Of a DNA stretch of 64,000 nucleotides, positions 27,634 through 37,100 are shown in pieces (within the stretch, counting starts at the first letter, position 1; every line of letters starts with the position of its first letter). The DNA is from Planctomycetota bacterium (GTDB taxonomy: Bacteria > Planctomycetota > UBA1135 > GCA-002748355). The notes under the pieces are model-generated. The model did not search any database. It was not told where the DNA came from and saw only the letters and a list, made by a program, of their open reading frames with translations. The stretch is taken from assembly GCA_020426005.1 (NCBI GenBank), contig JAGQQW010000003.1:1-64000 (forward strand), given 5' to 3'. The translations under genes and the position numbers were made by a program.

Positions 27634-28556
27634 GGACGACCTCCCCGTTGTCCGCTCGCAGCTTCGGGGATGCCGAGATGCTGCGGCGGTCGTGGGCGAG
27701 CACTCCGGAGTAGCGCGTCGAGTGCGTGTTCGAACCACATTTGGATGTCGACGAAGAACTGCGGCGGGATGTGGCCTTCGAGGTGCTGTTGCACGTGACC
27801 GCGAATCGACTCGAGACCGAACTGCAGCTTGTTCCGCACGCGAGAGATCGATTGGCGGGTGATCGAAGCGATCGTGCTCGCTTGGAGTCGATCGCCCACG
27901 TGGAGCGCGAGTACGAGTCGGATGTCATTCGGAACCGCGTCCCACGCCTCGCGCATCGCGGTGGCAATCAAGGCTCCGCTGTCCGTGCTCTGGTTGCGGC
28001 GAACGGCTTCGCGCGTGCCACTGTGGTGCACGCTCTCGAGACGCTGGCGAGCACGAAGCGCTTTGTCGTGGAGTTCGACGAGGAGCCAGGTTCGCAACGA
28101 CGCACTGCCGTCATACGTGCCGATCCTCGTGGCGAAGGGGCCGTCGTTCTTCGTCTCCCGAAAGATGGCTGCGAGGAAGTCCGCGACGAACCGCTCGCGT
28201 TTGGGAAGGCCGACCGTGAGCGATGCTGCTCGGTCGGCGAGTTGCGACTCGTAGAGTTCGAGCAAGCGAGTCCACGCATCCGCGTGTCCGAGATCGCAGC
28301 CGATCGCGAGATACAGGTCGGACGTGTACGTCGCGGCGACGAGCGCTTCGAACAGTGCGCTGTCCTCGCGGCCCGCGCGCCGCGTCAACAGCAACCGTAC
28401 GCGGTCGTGCCAGTCCGAGAATTTGACGTCGATTCGAGGATGGTTCTCTCGCGCATCCTCATACGCGAGCTGCAGTGCACGGGGTATCGCACGGGACCGC
28501 CACATCGCTCGGTACATCGGCAAAGCGCGGGTCAGACCTGCGCGGTTTTCATACAC
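27630..28556 (-). CDS. RNA polymerase sigma factor, ECF-like with long N-terminal part
   Basis: 308 residues from a GTG at 28556, overlapping the upstream GH57 stop by 8 bases; ATG 28517 is an alternative. Sigma region 2 is recognisable at FVADFLAAIFRETKNDGPF followed by TYDGSASLRTWLLVELHDKA, and region 4 at MREAWDAVPNDIRLVLALHV with ASTIASITRQSISRVRNKLQ as the helix-turn-helix. An extra ~110 residues precede region 2 (DVKFSDWHDRVRLLL, LFEALVAATYTSDLYLAIGC), unlike standard short ECF factors. It should direct RNA polymerase to its own promoters, probably controlled by the membrane protein encoded next to it. The very tight spacing with GH57 is unusual. Confidence 0.75.
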   Translation of the reverse strand: MYENRAGLTRALPMYRAMWRSRAIPRALQLAYEDARENHPRIDVKFSDWHDRVRLLLTRRAGREDSALFEALVAATYTSDLYLAIGCDLGHADAWTRLLELYESQLADRAASLTVGLPKRERFVADFLAAIFRETKNDGPFATRIGTYDGSASLRTWLLVELHDKALRARQRLESVHHSGTREAVRRNQSTDSGALIATAMREAWDAVPNDIRLVLALHVGDRLQASTIASITRQSISRVRNKLQFGLESIRGHVQQHLEGHIPPQFFVDIQMWFEHALDALLRSARPRPPQHLGIPEAASGQRGGRP

Positions 28557-29775
28557 CTCCGAGATCGCAGAGCGCCTCGATCGCGCGCACGAACAGCACG
28601 TAGGCGTCGTGCGGACCGAAGTAGGGCGAGAAGTAGTCGTGGACGTCCCCATCGGACCGACGCTTCGTGCACATGTAGTAGACATGGTCACTCGTCGACA
28701 GCAGACGCCAGGCATCGACCAGTTCCGCGTCGCTCTGCAGTTTCGGCAACGCCGCGTACAGGGCCTTGTGAGCGTCGTTCTGCATCGGGTTGCCGAGCCA
28801 AGCGCTCACATCCCGCTCGGCGTCGGCCCAAGATACGGGGCGGTCGATCTTCAATTCGCCGAGTGGAGCGAACCGTGTCGTGACCTCGTGGGGTGTCGCG
28901 AAGGTCACGCGGTCCTCTGGATCACGGTCGTCGTCTTCGAGGACGTGGCGTGGTAGCCAGGCCAGGAAGTCGAGGATGCCGGTGTCATCGCCCTGATGCT
29001 CACCGAAGGTCTCGTAGTCCATGAAGAGGCCGACGAACGGATCACTCGATGGAACCGCGCGCAACCAACCGGCGAATCGCTTCGCATCGATCGGGTAGTG
29101 TTCCCATTCGCGATTGCTGAATCGGAACGCGATGTCGTCGGAGAAGCGATAGTCGCGCAGCAGGGTGACGATGCGCTCGCACCCACGCGGTCGCCAGAGC
29201 TCGTGCGGATTGCGGCCTTTGAGGAGCGTCTCGATACCTTCCCCGAGGATCGCCTGGAAGCCGAGCCTCTCGGCCGTGCGCGCGATGGGTTCGCTGAGGA
29301 TGCACTCGGTGTTGCGGAACGTCGTCGGTCGCCGTCCGAACAGCGCTTCGACGCGATCCTGATGGGTTCGGATCTGCTCTTCGAACTCCGGTGCATCCCC
29401 GAAGCACGCGAGCGAGTGCATGGACGTCTCGGCAAGGAACTCGACGGCACCGGTTTCCGCCAGCTGCACGAACGTGTCGAGCGCCTCGGGGGCCCACTCC
29501 TCGAGTTGGCGCAAGGCCGTCCCGGAAATGGAGAACGCGCAGCGAAACGCTCCTTCGGTCTCGTCGATCGCCCGCAACAGGATGCGGTTGGTCCGTGCGT
29601 AGCCACGAGCGGCCACGCGACGGCAGATGCGCTCGTTCTCCTTGCGGTCGAAGAGGTCCCCCGGCCGCCTCGGTGCCTTGCGCTTGCGTCCCGGCCGCAA
29701 GAGGCGGTAGGGCTGGTGGACCTGAAAGTAGAACGTGACGGCAGTCAAGATCGATCCCCTCGTGGAGCCCGTCAT
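28549..29775 (-). CDS. GH57 family alpha-amylase-like glycoside hydrolase
   Basis: 408 residues. GH57 conserved regions are seen: TFYFQVHQPYRL near the N-terminus (region 1, HQP), a central TFRNTECILS segment, and FMDYETFGEHQG (region 4 with the conserved acidic residue). The overall length matches the short alpha-amylase-type GH57 proteins that act on alpha-glucans such as glycogen. There is no signal peptide, so it is cytosolic. It is divergent from glgC with an 85-bp gap and leads the run of sigma factor, anti-sigma candidate and LemA genes, so glycogen turnover may be tied to that regulator. Substrate is inferred from family and neighbour. Confidence 0.85.
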   Translation of the reverse strand: MTGSTRGSILTAVTFYFQVHQPYRLLRPGRKRKAPRRPGDLFDRKENERICRRVAARGYARTNRILLRAIDETEGAFRCAFSISGTALRQLEEWAPEALDTFVQLAETGAVEFLAETSMHSLACFGDAPEFEEQIRTHQDRVEALFGRRPTTFRNTECILSEPIARTAERLGFQAILGEGIETLLKGRNPHELWRPRGCERIVTLLRDYRFSDDIAFRFSNREWEHYPIDAKRFAGWLRAVPSSDPFVGLFMDYETFGEHQGDDTGILDFLAWLPRHVLEDDDRDPEDRVTFATPHEVTTRFAPLGELKIDRPVSWADAERDVSAWLGNPMQNDAHKALYAALPKLQSDAELVDAWRLLSTSDHVYYMCTKRRSDGDVHDYFSPYFGPHDAYVLFVRAIEALCDLGGV

Positions 29776-29860
29776 GTTTCACGATCGGGGCGGGCAGTCC
29801 ATGCTTTCCGCGACCGATTGTGAAGTAGACGGCGCGACGCTCCTTCGGCATCCTCATGCC

Positions 29861-31084
29861 ATGGCATTGACCGACGAACTCAAGCACACGGTGACGTTCC
29901 TGCTGGCTGGCGGACAGGGCGAACGCTTGATGCCCCTGACGAAGTCGCGTGCCAAGCCCGCGGTCCCGTTCGGCGGCGCCTATCGCATCATCGATTTCAC
30001 GCTGAGCAACTGTATTCATTCGGGCCTGCGTCGGATCTACGTGCTGACGCAGTACCAGGCGCGGAGTCTCGAGGAGCACATCCGCTTCGGTTGGAATTTC
30101 CTGCCGCGGCGGCTCGAGCAGTTCATCAGCGTGCGGCCGCCGCATCACGGCATCCACGCCAAGTGGTACCTCGGCACCGCCGATGCGATCTATCGCAACC
30201 TCGACACGCTCGAACACGATCGTCCTCGGCACACGTTGATCCTGTCGGGGGATCACATCTACAAGATGGATTACGGTCGCATGTTGCGGCAGCACGTGCG
30301 GACGGGTGCCAAGCTCACGATCGGTGCGGTCGAGATCGATGCGTCGGAGAGTCCGCGCTTCGGAATCTTCCAGGTCGATGACGAGCACCGTGTCGTCGCG
30401 TTCGAAGAGAAACCCGAGAAGGGCTCCGAGATCCCCGGCAAGCCGGGTCGCTGTCTCGCATCGATGGGGATCTACATCTTCGAGACCGGGGAGTTGATTC
30501 GACGTCTGCGCGAGAACGCGGCGATCGGAACCGGACACGACTTCGGGCACGACGTCATTCCTCGCATGATCGGGGAGTCGCCCGTCTTCGCGCATCCGTA
30601 TCAGGAGTTCGGTCGACAGGACGGGCCTTCGTACTGGCGCGACGTCGGGACGATCGAATCGTACTTCGACGCCAATCTCGATCTCTGTTCTCCGACGCCA
30701 TCCTTCAACCTCTATCAGAAGGAGTGGCAGACGTACACGCTCTGGCACAACGAACCGCCGGCAAAGACCGTCGCGGCGCGCGGGCGCGTCTGCGAGGTCG
30801 TCGACTCGATGTTGTGCCCGGGATCGATCGTCAGCGGCGCCACGGTCAAGAACTCGATCCTGTCCAACCGCGTCTACATCCAAGAAGGTAGCGAGCTCGA
30901 CGGTGCGATCCTGTTCGCCGGCGTCGTCGTCGGCCAAGGCGCGAAGCTACGGCGTTGCATCGTCGACAAGTGGACCGTCATCCCGGCCGGCGTCGAGATC
31001 GGCTACGACGAAGAGGACGACAGCGCACGCTATCCGCGCAGTGATACCGGCATCGTCGTGATCCCTAGCGGGTTCGAGTTCTGA
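29861..31084 (+). CDS. glgC: Glucose-1-phosphate adenylyltransferase
   Basis: 407 residues. The ATG at 29861 is chosen since the family begins just before VTFLLAGGQGERLMPLT (nucleotide-binding GGGxGxRLxPLT motif); the open frame continues ~126 bases upstream without homology. Other family marks are KPAVPFGGAYRIIDFTLSNC, HYxYxMDY-type ILSGDHIYKMDYGRM, the glucose-1-phosphate site FEEKP, and a C-terminal left-handed beta-helix (IVSGATVKNSILSNRVYIQ, LRRCIVDKWTVIPAG). It makes ADP-glucose from glucose-1-phosphate and ATP, the committed step in bacterial glycogen synthesis. glgA is 16 kb away in this window; no branching enzyme was seen. Confidence 0.95.
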   Translation: MALTDELKHTVTFLLAGGQGERLMPLTKSRAKPAVPFGGAYRIIDFTLSNCIHSGLRRIYVLTQYQARSLEEHIRFGWNFLPRRLEQFISVRPPHHGIHAKWYLGTADAIYRNLDTLEHDRPRHTLILSGDHIYKMDYGRMLRQHVRTGAKLTIGAVEIDASESPRFGIFQVDDEHRVVAFEEKPEKGSEIPGKPGRCLASMGIYIFETGELIRRLRENAAIGTGHDFGHDVIPRMIGESPVFAHPYQEFGRQDGPSYWRDVGTIESYFDANLDLCSPTPSFNLYQKEWQTYTLWHNEPPAKTVAARGRVCEVVDSMLCPGSIVSGATVKNSILSNRVYIQEGSELDGAILFAGVVVGQGAKLRRCIVDKWTVIPAGVEIGYDEEDDSARYPRSDTGIVVIPSGFEF

Positions 31085-31120
31085 AGCCCACGTTCGTGTC
31101 GATCTTCCGAAGTCCGAATC

Positions 31121-31513
31121 GTGTATGGGCAACGGCTCGATAGGCCGTGGATCGCCACGGCGTTGTTCAGTCTGACGGCCTCGTCGTTCCTGTACGCGCT
31201 GGGAAATCCGATTCTGCCGGTCGAACGCAGATCCCACGCGGCTGCCTTGGGAATCCTGAGCGCCTTGTTCTTCTTGAGCTGCGTCGTTGCGTGGATCGTC
31301 GGGAAGAAGAAACGCGTGTGGATCGGTGTTGCCGTGACCTCGTGGCTCGCCTCGTGGATCGCGCCCGCGATGATCGAGATCCATTACTTGTTTGCCGATC
31401 CACCAGAATTCGTGGTTCGAGTCGGATCTTTCATTTCTGTGGGCCTTCATCTCTGCTCATTCGGTTGCCTCGTTTGTGCATTGCGTGAGTCGCAGCGACA
31501 CGGGCGCCGTTGA
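31121..31513 (+). CDS. Hypothetical four-helix membrane protein
   Basis: 130 residues from a GTG 36 bp after glgC; ATG is not available upstream without overlap. Hydrophobic segments at about residues 10-28, 41-62, 66-86 and 100-123 (WIATALFSLTASSFLYAL, ALGILSALFFLSCVVAWIV, VWIGVAVTSWLASWIAPA, VGLHLCSFGCLVCAL) indicate four membrane passes. No family was recognised. It may be cotranscribed with glgC, but nothing suggests a functional link. Confidence 0.55.
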   Translation: MYGQRLDRPWIATALFSLTASSFLYALGNPILPVERRSHAAALGILSALFFLSCVVAWIVGKKKRVWIGVAVTSWLASWIAPAMIEIHYLFADPPEFVVRVGSFISVGLHLCSFGCLVCALRESQRHGRR

Positions 31514-31608
31514 CGGGGTTCCACGTACGTTGTCGTCAGCAACGTGCCTGGGGACGCGATGGAAATCCACAGGGCACGGTTGCATAGCGCGAAGCGTAGG
31601 TTGTCGTG

Positions 31609-32868
31609 CTACCGAGTCTCGGCGCCGCGCAAGATGCGTCCGACCCGTTCGATTCCCGCGAGGACGGCGGGGCGCGGCAGCCCCGCGTAGCAAAGCCGGA
31701 AGAAACCCGGCTCCGAGATCCGGCACGCGCCGCCCGGGGTCAGGTTGACCCCCGCCTCGTCGACGAGGCGCCGCCACAGCGCGTGCTCCGCCTCCTTGCT
31801 CGGAGTCTCCAAGAAACGGCGCAGGTCGCAGAGCACGAAGATCCCGCCGCCCGCGGGCACGACCGGGATGCCCACAGTATCGAGAGCTTCGGCGACGCTG
31901 CGGTAGGTCTCGCCGAGACGCTCGTGGAGTGCGTGCGTGTATCGCGCGACGAAGTCGTCGTCCGAGATCATCTGCCCGAGCATCCACTGCGTGTGTCCCG
32001 ACACAGCGCCCCAGTACGCGACGCTATCGACCGCGCGTATGACGGCTTCGTTCTCGCTGACGAGCACACCGCAGCGCAGGCCGCTCGCGCCGAAGTCCTT
32101 GCTGAAGGCCCACACGATGTGCACGTACGGACCGAGCTCCTCACGCACTCGGGCCACGCTCGTGAATGCGCACTCGCCGAACACCGAGAGCGCGTAGATC
32201 TCGTCGAAGACGACATGGATGCGCCTCGATTCTGCCCAATGCGCGATCGCGCGCACGTCGTCCGCGCTCGCGACGCGGCCGAGCGGATTGTCGGGGTTGG
32301 TGAAGAGCAGCGCGCGCACACGACCGCCGGCGTGCGCATGGGCACGGTCGAGCCGTTCGATCGTCAACGCGAAGCCGTCCTCGCTCGAGCACGGGACAGG
32401 CTCGATGCGCAAGGCGTTGCGCGTCTCGAGGTCCGTCCAGAAGCCCGCGTAACTCGGCGTCGGCACGAGCACGACGTCGCCAGGATCGCCGATCGCGTAG
32501 AAGAGCGCCTCGAGCACGGTCCCCGCCCCGGCCAGCGTCGCGATCTGCTCGGGCCCGAAGCGTCGCCCGAGGAAGGTGCGCTCGAAGAACCGAGCGAGTT
32601 GTTCGCGGAACGGCTGCGCCCCGACCATCGCGTCGTACGCGAGGACACGCGCGGGCGGCTGCGCGTCGCGATGGAGCCATGGGACGAGCAGGTCGTCCAT
32701 CAAGTGGTTCTCGGCGATACAGAGCGCGATGTAGCCCGCCGCGTTGTCGCTTGCATCCCACGCGTCTACCTTCCGAGCGAAGTGTTCGAGGATGTAGGGT
32801 GCCATCGGTGAGGCGCCCGCGAGTTTCGCGCCGCGCGCCGATAGCCGCTGCATCGGATCTTCTTGCAT
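31609..32868 (-). CDS. PLP-dependent aminotransferase, ACC-synthase-like
   Basis: 419 residues of the class I/II aminotransferase fold. Key residues are N194 (TNPDNPLGR), D222 and Y225 (VVFDEIYALS), and the Schiff-base K257 (AFSKDFGASGLRCG). The N-terminal AENHLMDDLLVPWL resembles the AENQLxxDL segment of 1-aminocyclopropane-1-carboxylate synthases and their fungal/animal relatives more than aspartate or alanine aminotransferases. In bacteria such proteins may be C-S lyases, aminotransferases or true ACC synthases; the reaction cannot be decided here. It is cytosolic, with no operon partner, and is divergent from a secreted hydrolase. Confidence 0.8.
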   Translation of the reverse strand: MQEDPMQRLSARGAKLAGASPMAPYILEHFARKVDAWDASDNAAGYIALCIAENHLMDDLLVPWLHRDAQPPARVLAYDAMVGAQPFREQLARFFERTFLGRRFGPEQIATLAGAGTVLEALFYAIGDPGDVVLVPTPSYAGFWTDLETRNALRIEPVPCSSEDGFALTIERLDRAHAHAGGRVRALLFTNPDNPLGRVASADDVRAIAHWAESRRIHVVFDEIYALSVFGECAFTSVARVREELGPYVHIVWAFSKDFGASGLRCGVLVSENEAVIRAVDSVAYWGAVSGHTQWMLGQMISDDDFVARYTHALHERLGETYRSVAEALDTVGIPVVPAGGGIFVLCDLRRFLETPSKEAEHALWRRLVDEAGVNLTPGGACRISEPGFFRLCYAGLPRPAVLAGIERVGRILRGAETR

Positions 32869-33001
32869 GCCAGTAGTTCCCGTTCGTAACGCGCTTGCAA
32901 CACCTGCTCACACGGGAGTGACCGCGGCCACGCCAAGCGATAGCGTCGTCGATCCGCGTTCCGATTCCCCGCACAAAGAAACGACCGAACCGATTTTCGC
33001 C

Positions 33002-34171
33002 ATGATGTCGACCCGCCCCCTTGCGTTCCGTCTCGCCGTCGCCTGCCTCGCCGCTGCTTCGATTGCCGTGGATGCGACCGCGCAGAATGCGCGCTACCGC
33101 GATGCGCTCTTCTCGAATGTCGATCGCCAGACCAACATCGTCTTTGGCTCCGCGGTCAACCGCTACACACAGCAGACGCAGACACTCCGCCTCGACCTCT
33201 ACACGCCGCAAGGGGACACAGCGAGCGCGCGCGCTGCGGTCGTCGTCGTGCACGGCGGTGGCTTCCGCAGCGGCGACAAAGGAACGGCACAGTTCGTGAA
33301 CGTGTGCAGCGACTTCGCGCGGCGTGGCTACATCGCGATCTCGATCAACTACCGCCTCAGGCCGCTGACGCAGCCGCTCATCCGCGAGAACGCGATCGAT
33401 GCGGCCCACGACATGAAGGCTGCCGTGCGCTGGTTGCGGAAGAACGGTGCGCAGCTGCGACTCGATGAGACTCGCATCGCGTGCCTCGGTTCGTCCGCAG
33501 GTGCGATCACCTGTTGCGAGGCCGCCTACGTTCCCGGTGAGGGCTCGAGTGGCAACCCCGGGTTCTCGTCGAAGGTCCACGCGGTGATCGACCTCTGGGG
33601 CTATCTCTGGGATCTCTCGGAGATGCAAGCGGGCGAAGCGCCGGTGCAGATCATCCATGGCACGAACGACCAGACGGTGCCCTACACCCACGCCGTGGAG
33701 CTCGACCAACGCGCACGCCAGGTCGGCGTGCCGTCCGAGCTCCACCCGATCCAGGGCGGGCACGCACCGTGGGGCGAATACAACGCGAACTTCCACGTCC
33801 AGCACGTCGTGCCCTTCCTCTACGAACACCTGCGCCTCGCGCAGGTCTCGGGTCTCGGTGCGCGAGCGGGCTGGGCTTCGCCGGGCACGCTCACGCTCGA
33901 CAGCGTCGGCGTCGCCTCGGACTTCGTCGTGCTCTACGTTGCGGGCGCGACGGCGAACATTCCGGTGCCGCCCTTCGGTACGCTGTGCCTCGATCCGTCC
34001 AGCATGATCTACCTCGGCGCTCTGCGCCTCGATGCGACACCGCGTCTGCCACGCGCGACGCTCCGGCTGAGCGTCCCTGCGGGGATCCGCGGCGACGTCC
34101 ACTGGCAGACGCTGCAGCTCGACGGTGCGTGGATCCGCGTGCTCAGCAACTGCGTGTCGACGGGCTTCTGA
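33002..34171 (+). CDS. Secreted alpha/beta-hydrolase (BD-FAE-like esterase) with C-terminal module
   Basis: 389 residues from tandem ATGs at 33002/33005, with a signal peptide (FRLAVACLAAASIAVDATAQ). The hydrolase core has the oxyanion HGGG (VVVVHGGGFRSGD), a nucleophile elbow CLGSSAGAIT (G-S-S-A-G), Asp in IIHGTNDQTVP and His in QGGHAPWG, i.e. a complete Ser-Asp-His set as in feruloyl-esterase-like or carboxylesterase proteins. The final ~100 residues (FVVLYVAGATANIPVPPFGTLCL...) resemble the secreted C-terminal module seen elsewhere in the window. The likely function is exported carbohydrate or aryl esterase. Its stop is 1 bp from that of the convergent kinase gene. Confidence 0.82.
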   Translation: MMSTRPLAFRLAVACLAAASIAVDATAQNARYRDALFSNVDRQTNIVFGSAVNRYTQQTQTLRLDLYTPQGDTASARAAVVVVHGGGFRSGDKGTAQFVNVCSDFARRGYIAISINYRLRPLTQPLIRENAIDAAHDMKAAVRWLRKNGAQLRLDETRIACLGSSAGAITCCEAAYVPGEGSSGNPGFSSKVHAVIDLWGYLWDLSEMQAGEAPVQIIHGTNDQTVPYTHAVELDQRARQVGVPSELHPIQGGHAPWGEYNANFHVQHVVPFLYEHLRLAQVSGLGARAGWASPGTLTLDSVGVASDFVVLYVAGATANIPVPPFGTLCLDPSSMIYLGALRLDATPRLPRATLRLSVPAGIRGDVHWQTLQLDGAWIRVLSNCVSTGF

Positions 34172-34172
34172 G

Positions 34173-37100
34173 TCATCGCGGTGCCTTCTCCAAGGTCGTA
34201 CGCATGCGCGTCGGGAGCGAGTGCGTCGTCCAAGGACGCAAGGTTCCGTCACCCGAGGCGGTGACGAGAGCATCGCGTGGATTCCATGCGAGGGCGTGGA
34301 CGTAGTCGCGATGAGCTACGAAGCGCGCGACGAGTTCGTGGTGCTCGGTTTCCCAGAAGAGCACCGAGCCGTCGCGGCCTCCCGTCACGATACGCGTGCC
34401 GTCGGGACTCTCTGCGCAGCACAACACGTCGGCGCCTTGGGGACCGAGGACCGCGATTCGTTCGCCCGTGGCCGTGTCCCAGACTCCCGTGGTGTCATCC
34501 TCCGACGCGCTGAGGAGTCTGGTTCCGTCGCGTGTGAAGGCGAGCTGCGTGATGGCTCCCGCATGAGCCTGCCACTCGCGTTCGATTGCTCCCGAATCGA
34601 GGTCGATGAGCGCGATGAGGGAGCGCCGTCGCGTGAGCGCGAGCGTGTGTCCGTCCGGTGAGATCGCGCATCCCACTGGATCGACGATGTCGCTTTGGAC
34701 CGGCCATCGATGTTGGACGATTCCACTCTCGAGATCCCAGAGGATGGCTTCTTCGAGGCCCCCGACGCTGACGACTCGGCGCCCGTCGGGATGCAGTGCC
34801 ACGCCGACGACCGTGTCGTTGTGTTCGTCGAAGCGTCGCAGCTCGCGCCCGGACGCGAGGTCGTAGACGACGACCGCACTCGTCTCCTGGCGTGTGGAGA
34901 TCGCAGCGACGACTCGTGAGTCGTCCTTCGTGATCTCGAGGGATCGGACGTAGGTTTCGGGCGCCAGGTGAGCAGCGATCGGTTCGCCCGTCGTCGCGTC
35001 CCAGATGCGGAGCGAACCGGGCTGCCTCGTGAAGCCGTCCCAGCCACCGGAAACGAGCAAGCTTCCATCGTGCGAGAACTGCACGTCATAGACGAAGCTC
35101 GTGTGTCCGCGGAGGATGCCGCCTTCTGGCGGCGCGATGAGCCAGGCGCGGTGCTTTCCGCTGCGGTCGCAGACGATCATGCGATCGGGCTTCTTGCGAT
35201 CGAACTCGATGCTGCTGATGCACGAAGAGTCATCGCTGTAACTGACCACGTGCGCGCCACTCGCGGTGTCCCAAACATGGACGCGACCTTGTCTGGTACC
35301 GACGATGAAGAACCGTCCGTCAGGTGAGAACGCGCACACGGTCGCCGTTCCGGTGCTGCCATGCAGTTCACGGCATGGGACGAAACGGCCGTCTTCGAAT
35401 CCGATCAACCACATGCGCCCCGATGCGGTCATGACGCCGAAGAGACTTCCGTCCGGCGACCACGTACCTCCAAGCAGTTGTCCCGCGTCGGGCAGTGGGT
35501 AGCTCTCGAGGAGTGGCTGCAGTGTCGTCGGATCACAGAGGCCGAGGCTCGAGTCGTAGGCCATGGCCAACGCATCGCGTCCCGGATGATAGGCTGCCCA
35601 CCACGCGTAGCACGGTGCATCGATCAAGACGTGGTCGTCGTCGCCGTCGCGCAACTCCGCGTGTCCCCGACGGTACGTGAGGTAGCCATGCTTGCCGAGG
35701 TCCACGGCCCACGAGAGGCCATGGGTTCCGCGGAACACGCACTCGAGTGGGTCGAGCTTCCAGCGTTCGAGCGTCTCGCCGAACAGCACGATCGAGTCGT
35801 CGCTCCGTGACATGGCCACGTATTGGCGTACACCCGAGTCGAGTCTGGCCAGTTCGAGACCGGCCTCGTCGACGACCGTGAACCTGCTGCTGCCAAAGGT
35901 CACGAGGCCGCTCACGAGCCACCGCGCATTCGAGAGCGGTAGTAACGAGGTCGCGAGCATCGAACTCGGAAATCCGGATTCGAAGCTGCGTTCGAATCGA
36001 CTCGCGAGATGGAACCACTCGAAGCCACGCAAGTGTTCCGGTGCTTCGGCGAGTAGGGGACGAGCGATCTCGATCCTGCCGTCGGCGATTGCGGTGGCGG
36101 CGCGGTCGATCTGCGAACGGTAGAGCTGTCGTTCGACCGCTTGGCGGGCGCGTTCGCTCTGGGTCGCGAGGTCGCTCATGCGCACGGCGACGATGGTCGT
36201 GAACAGGGCGGTCCCGGTGACGAGCGTGGCGATGACCGCGATCGACGTCGCGAGCGCACGGTTGCGTGCCACCCATCGACGAACGCGTCCGAGGGGTGAC
36301 GTGCGCCGCGCGTGGATCGGTTGATGCTCGACGAAGCGCTGCAGGTCGTCGCCGAGCTCCTTCGCGGACTCGTAACGACGACGCGGATCCTTCTCGAGTG
36401 CCTTCATCACGATCGTCTCGAGATCGACCGGAACGCTCGGATCGATCGACCGCGGAGGCTTGGGGTCCTCCTTCGTGATGCGCTCGATCAGGTGCAGGCG
36501 ATCCGGCGAATGAAACGCGGGTTGGAGTACCAGGAGTTCGTAGAGAGTCGCGCCGAGCGCGAACACGTCCGCACGTTCGTCGCACTGTCCGCGGAAGCGC
36601 TCGGGCGACATGAAGCGCAGCGTTCCGACGACGTCGCCACTATTGGTGAGTCCGCTGTCCTCGACCTTGGCGAGACCGAAGTCGGTCACCCAGACCGTGC
36701 CACTCGGATCGAGCAGCAGGTTGGATGGCTTAATGTCGCGATGAACGATGCCACGCTCGTGCGCGAAGGCGAGCGCATTCGCGACCTGCACGCCGATCTT
36801 CGCGATGCTGTACCAATACTGTCGACCGGCGAGTTTCGACGTTCCATTCGAGCCGGGCTCAGGTGTGTCCGAGATCAGGGACTCTCCGCGATCCGGTCCC
36901 TCATGGGATCGAAGGCGGCGAACTTCGTCCTGCACTTCATCGAGCGAGCGACCCGGCACGTACTGCATCGCGTAGTAGCGGACGTCGCCATCGGATCCGA
37001 TGTCGATGATCGGCACGATGTTGGGATGCTGCAGCTGGGCGGCAGAGCGCGCTTCGCGTTGGAACCTCTGCGTCGCGGTCTCGTCGTGCGCCGCGCGCGC

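Noticed and set aside
32141-34273. Minus-strand open frame of 710 codons across the aminotransferase start and the hydrolase gene
   Set aside because: Covers two well-supported genes in other frames and has an Arg-rich, low-order composition.
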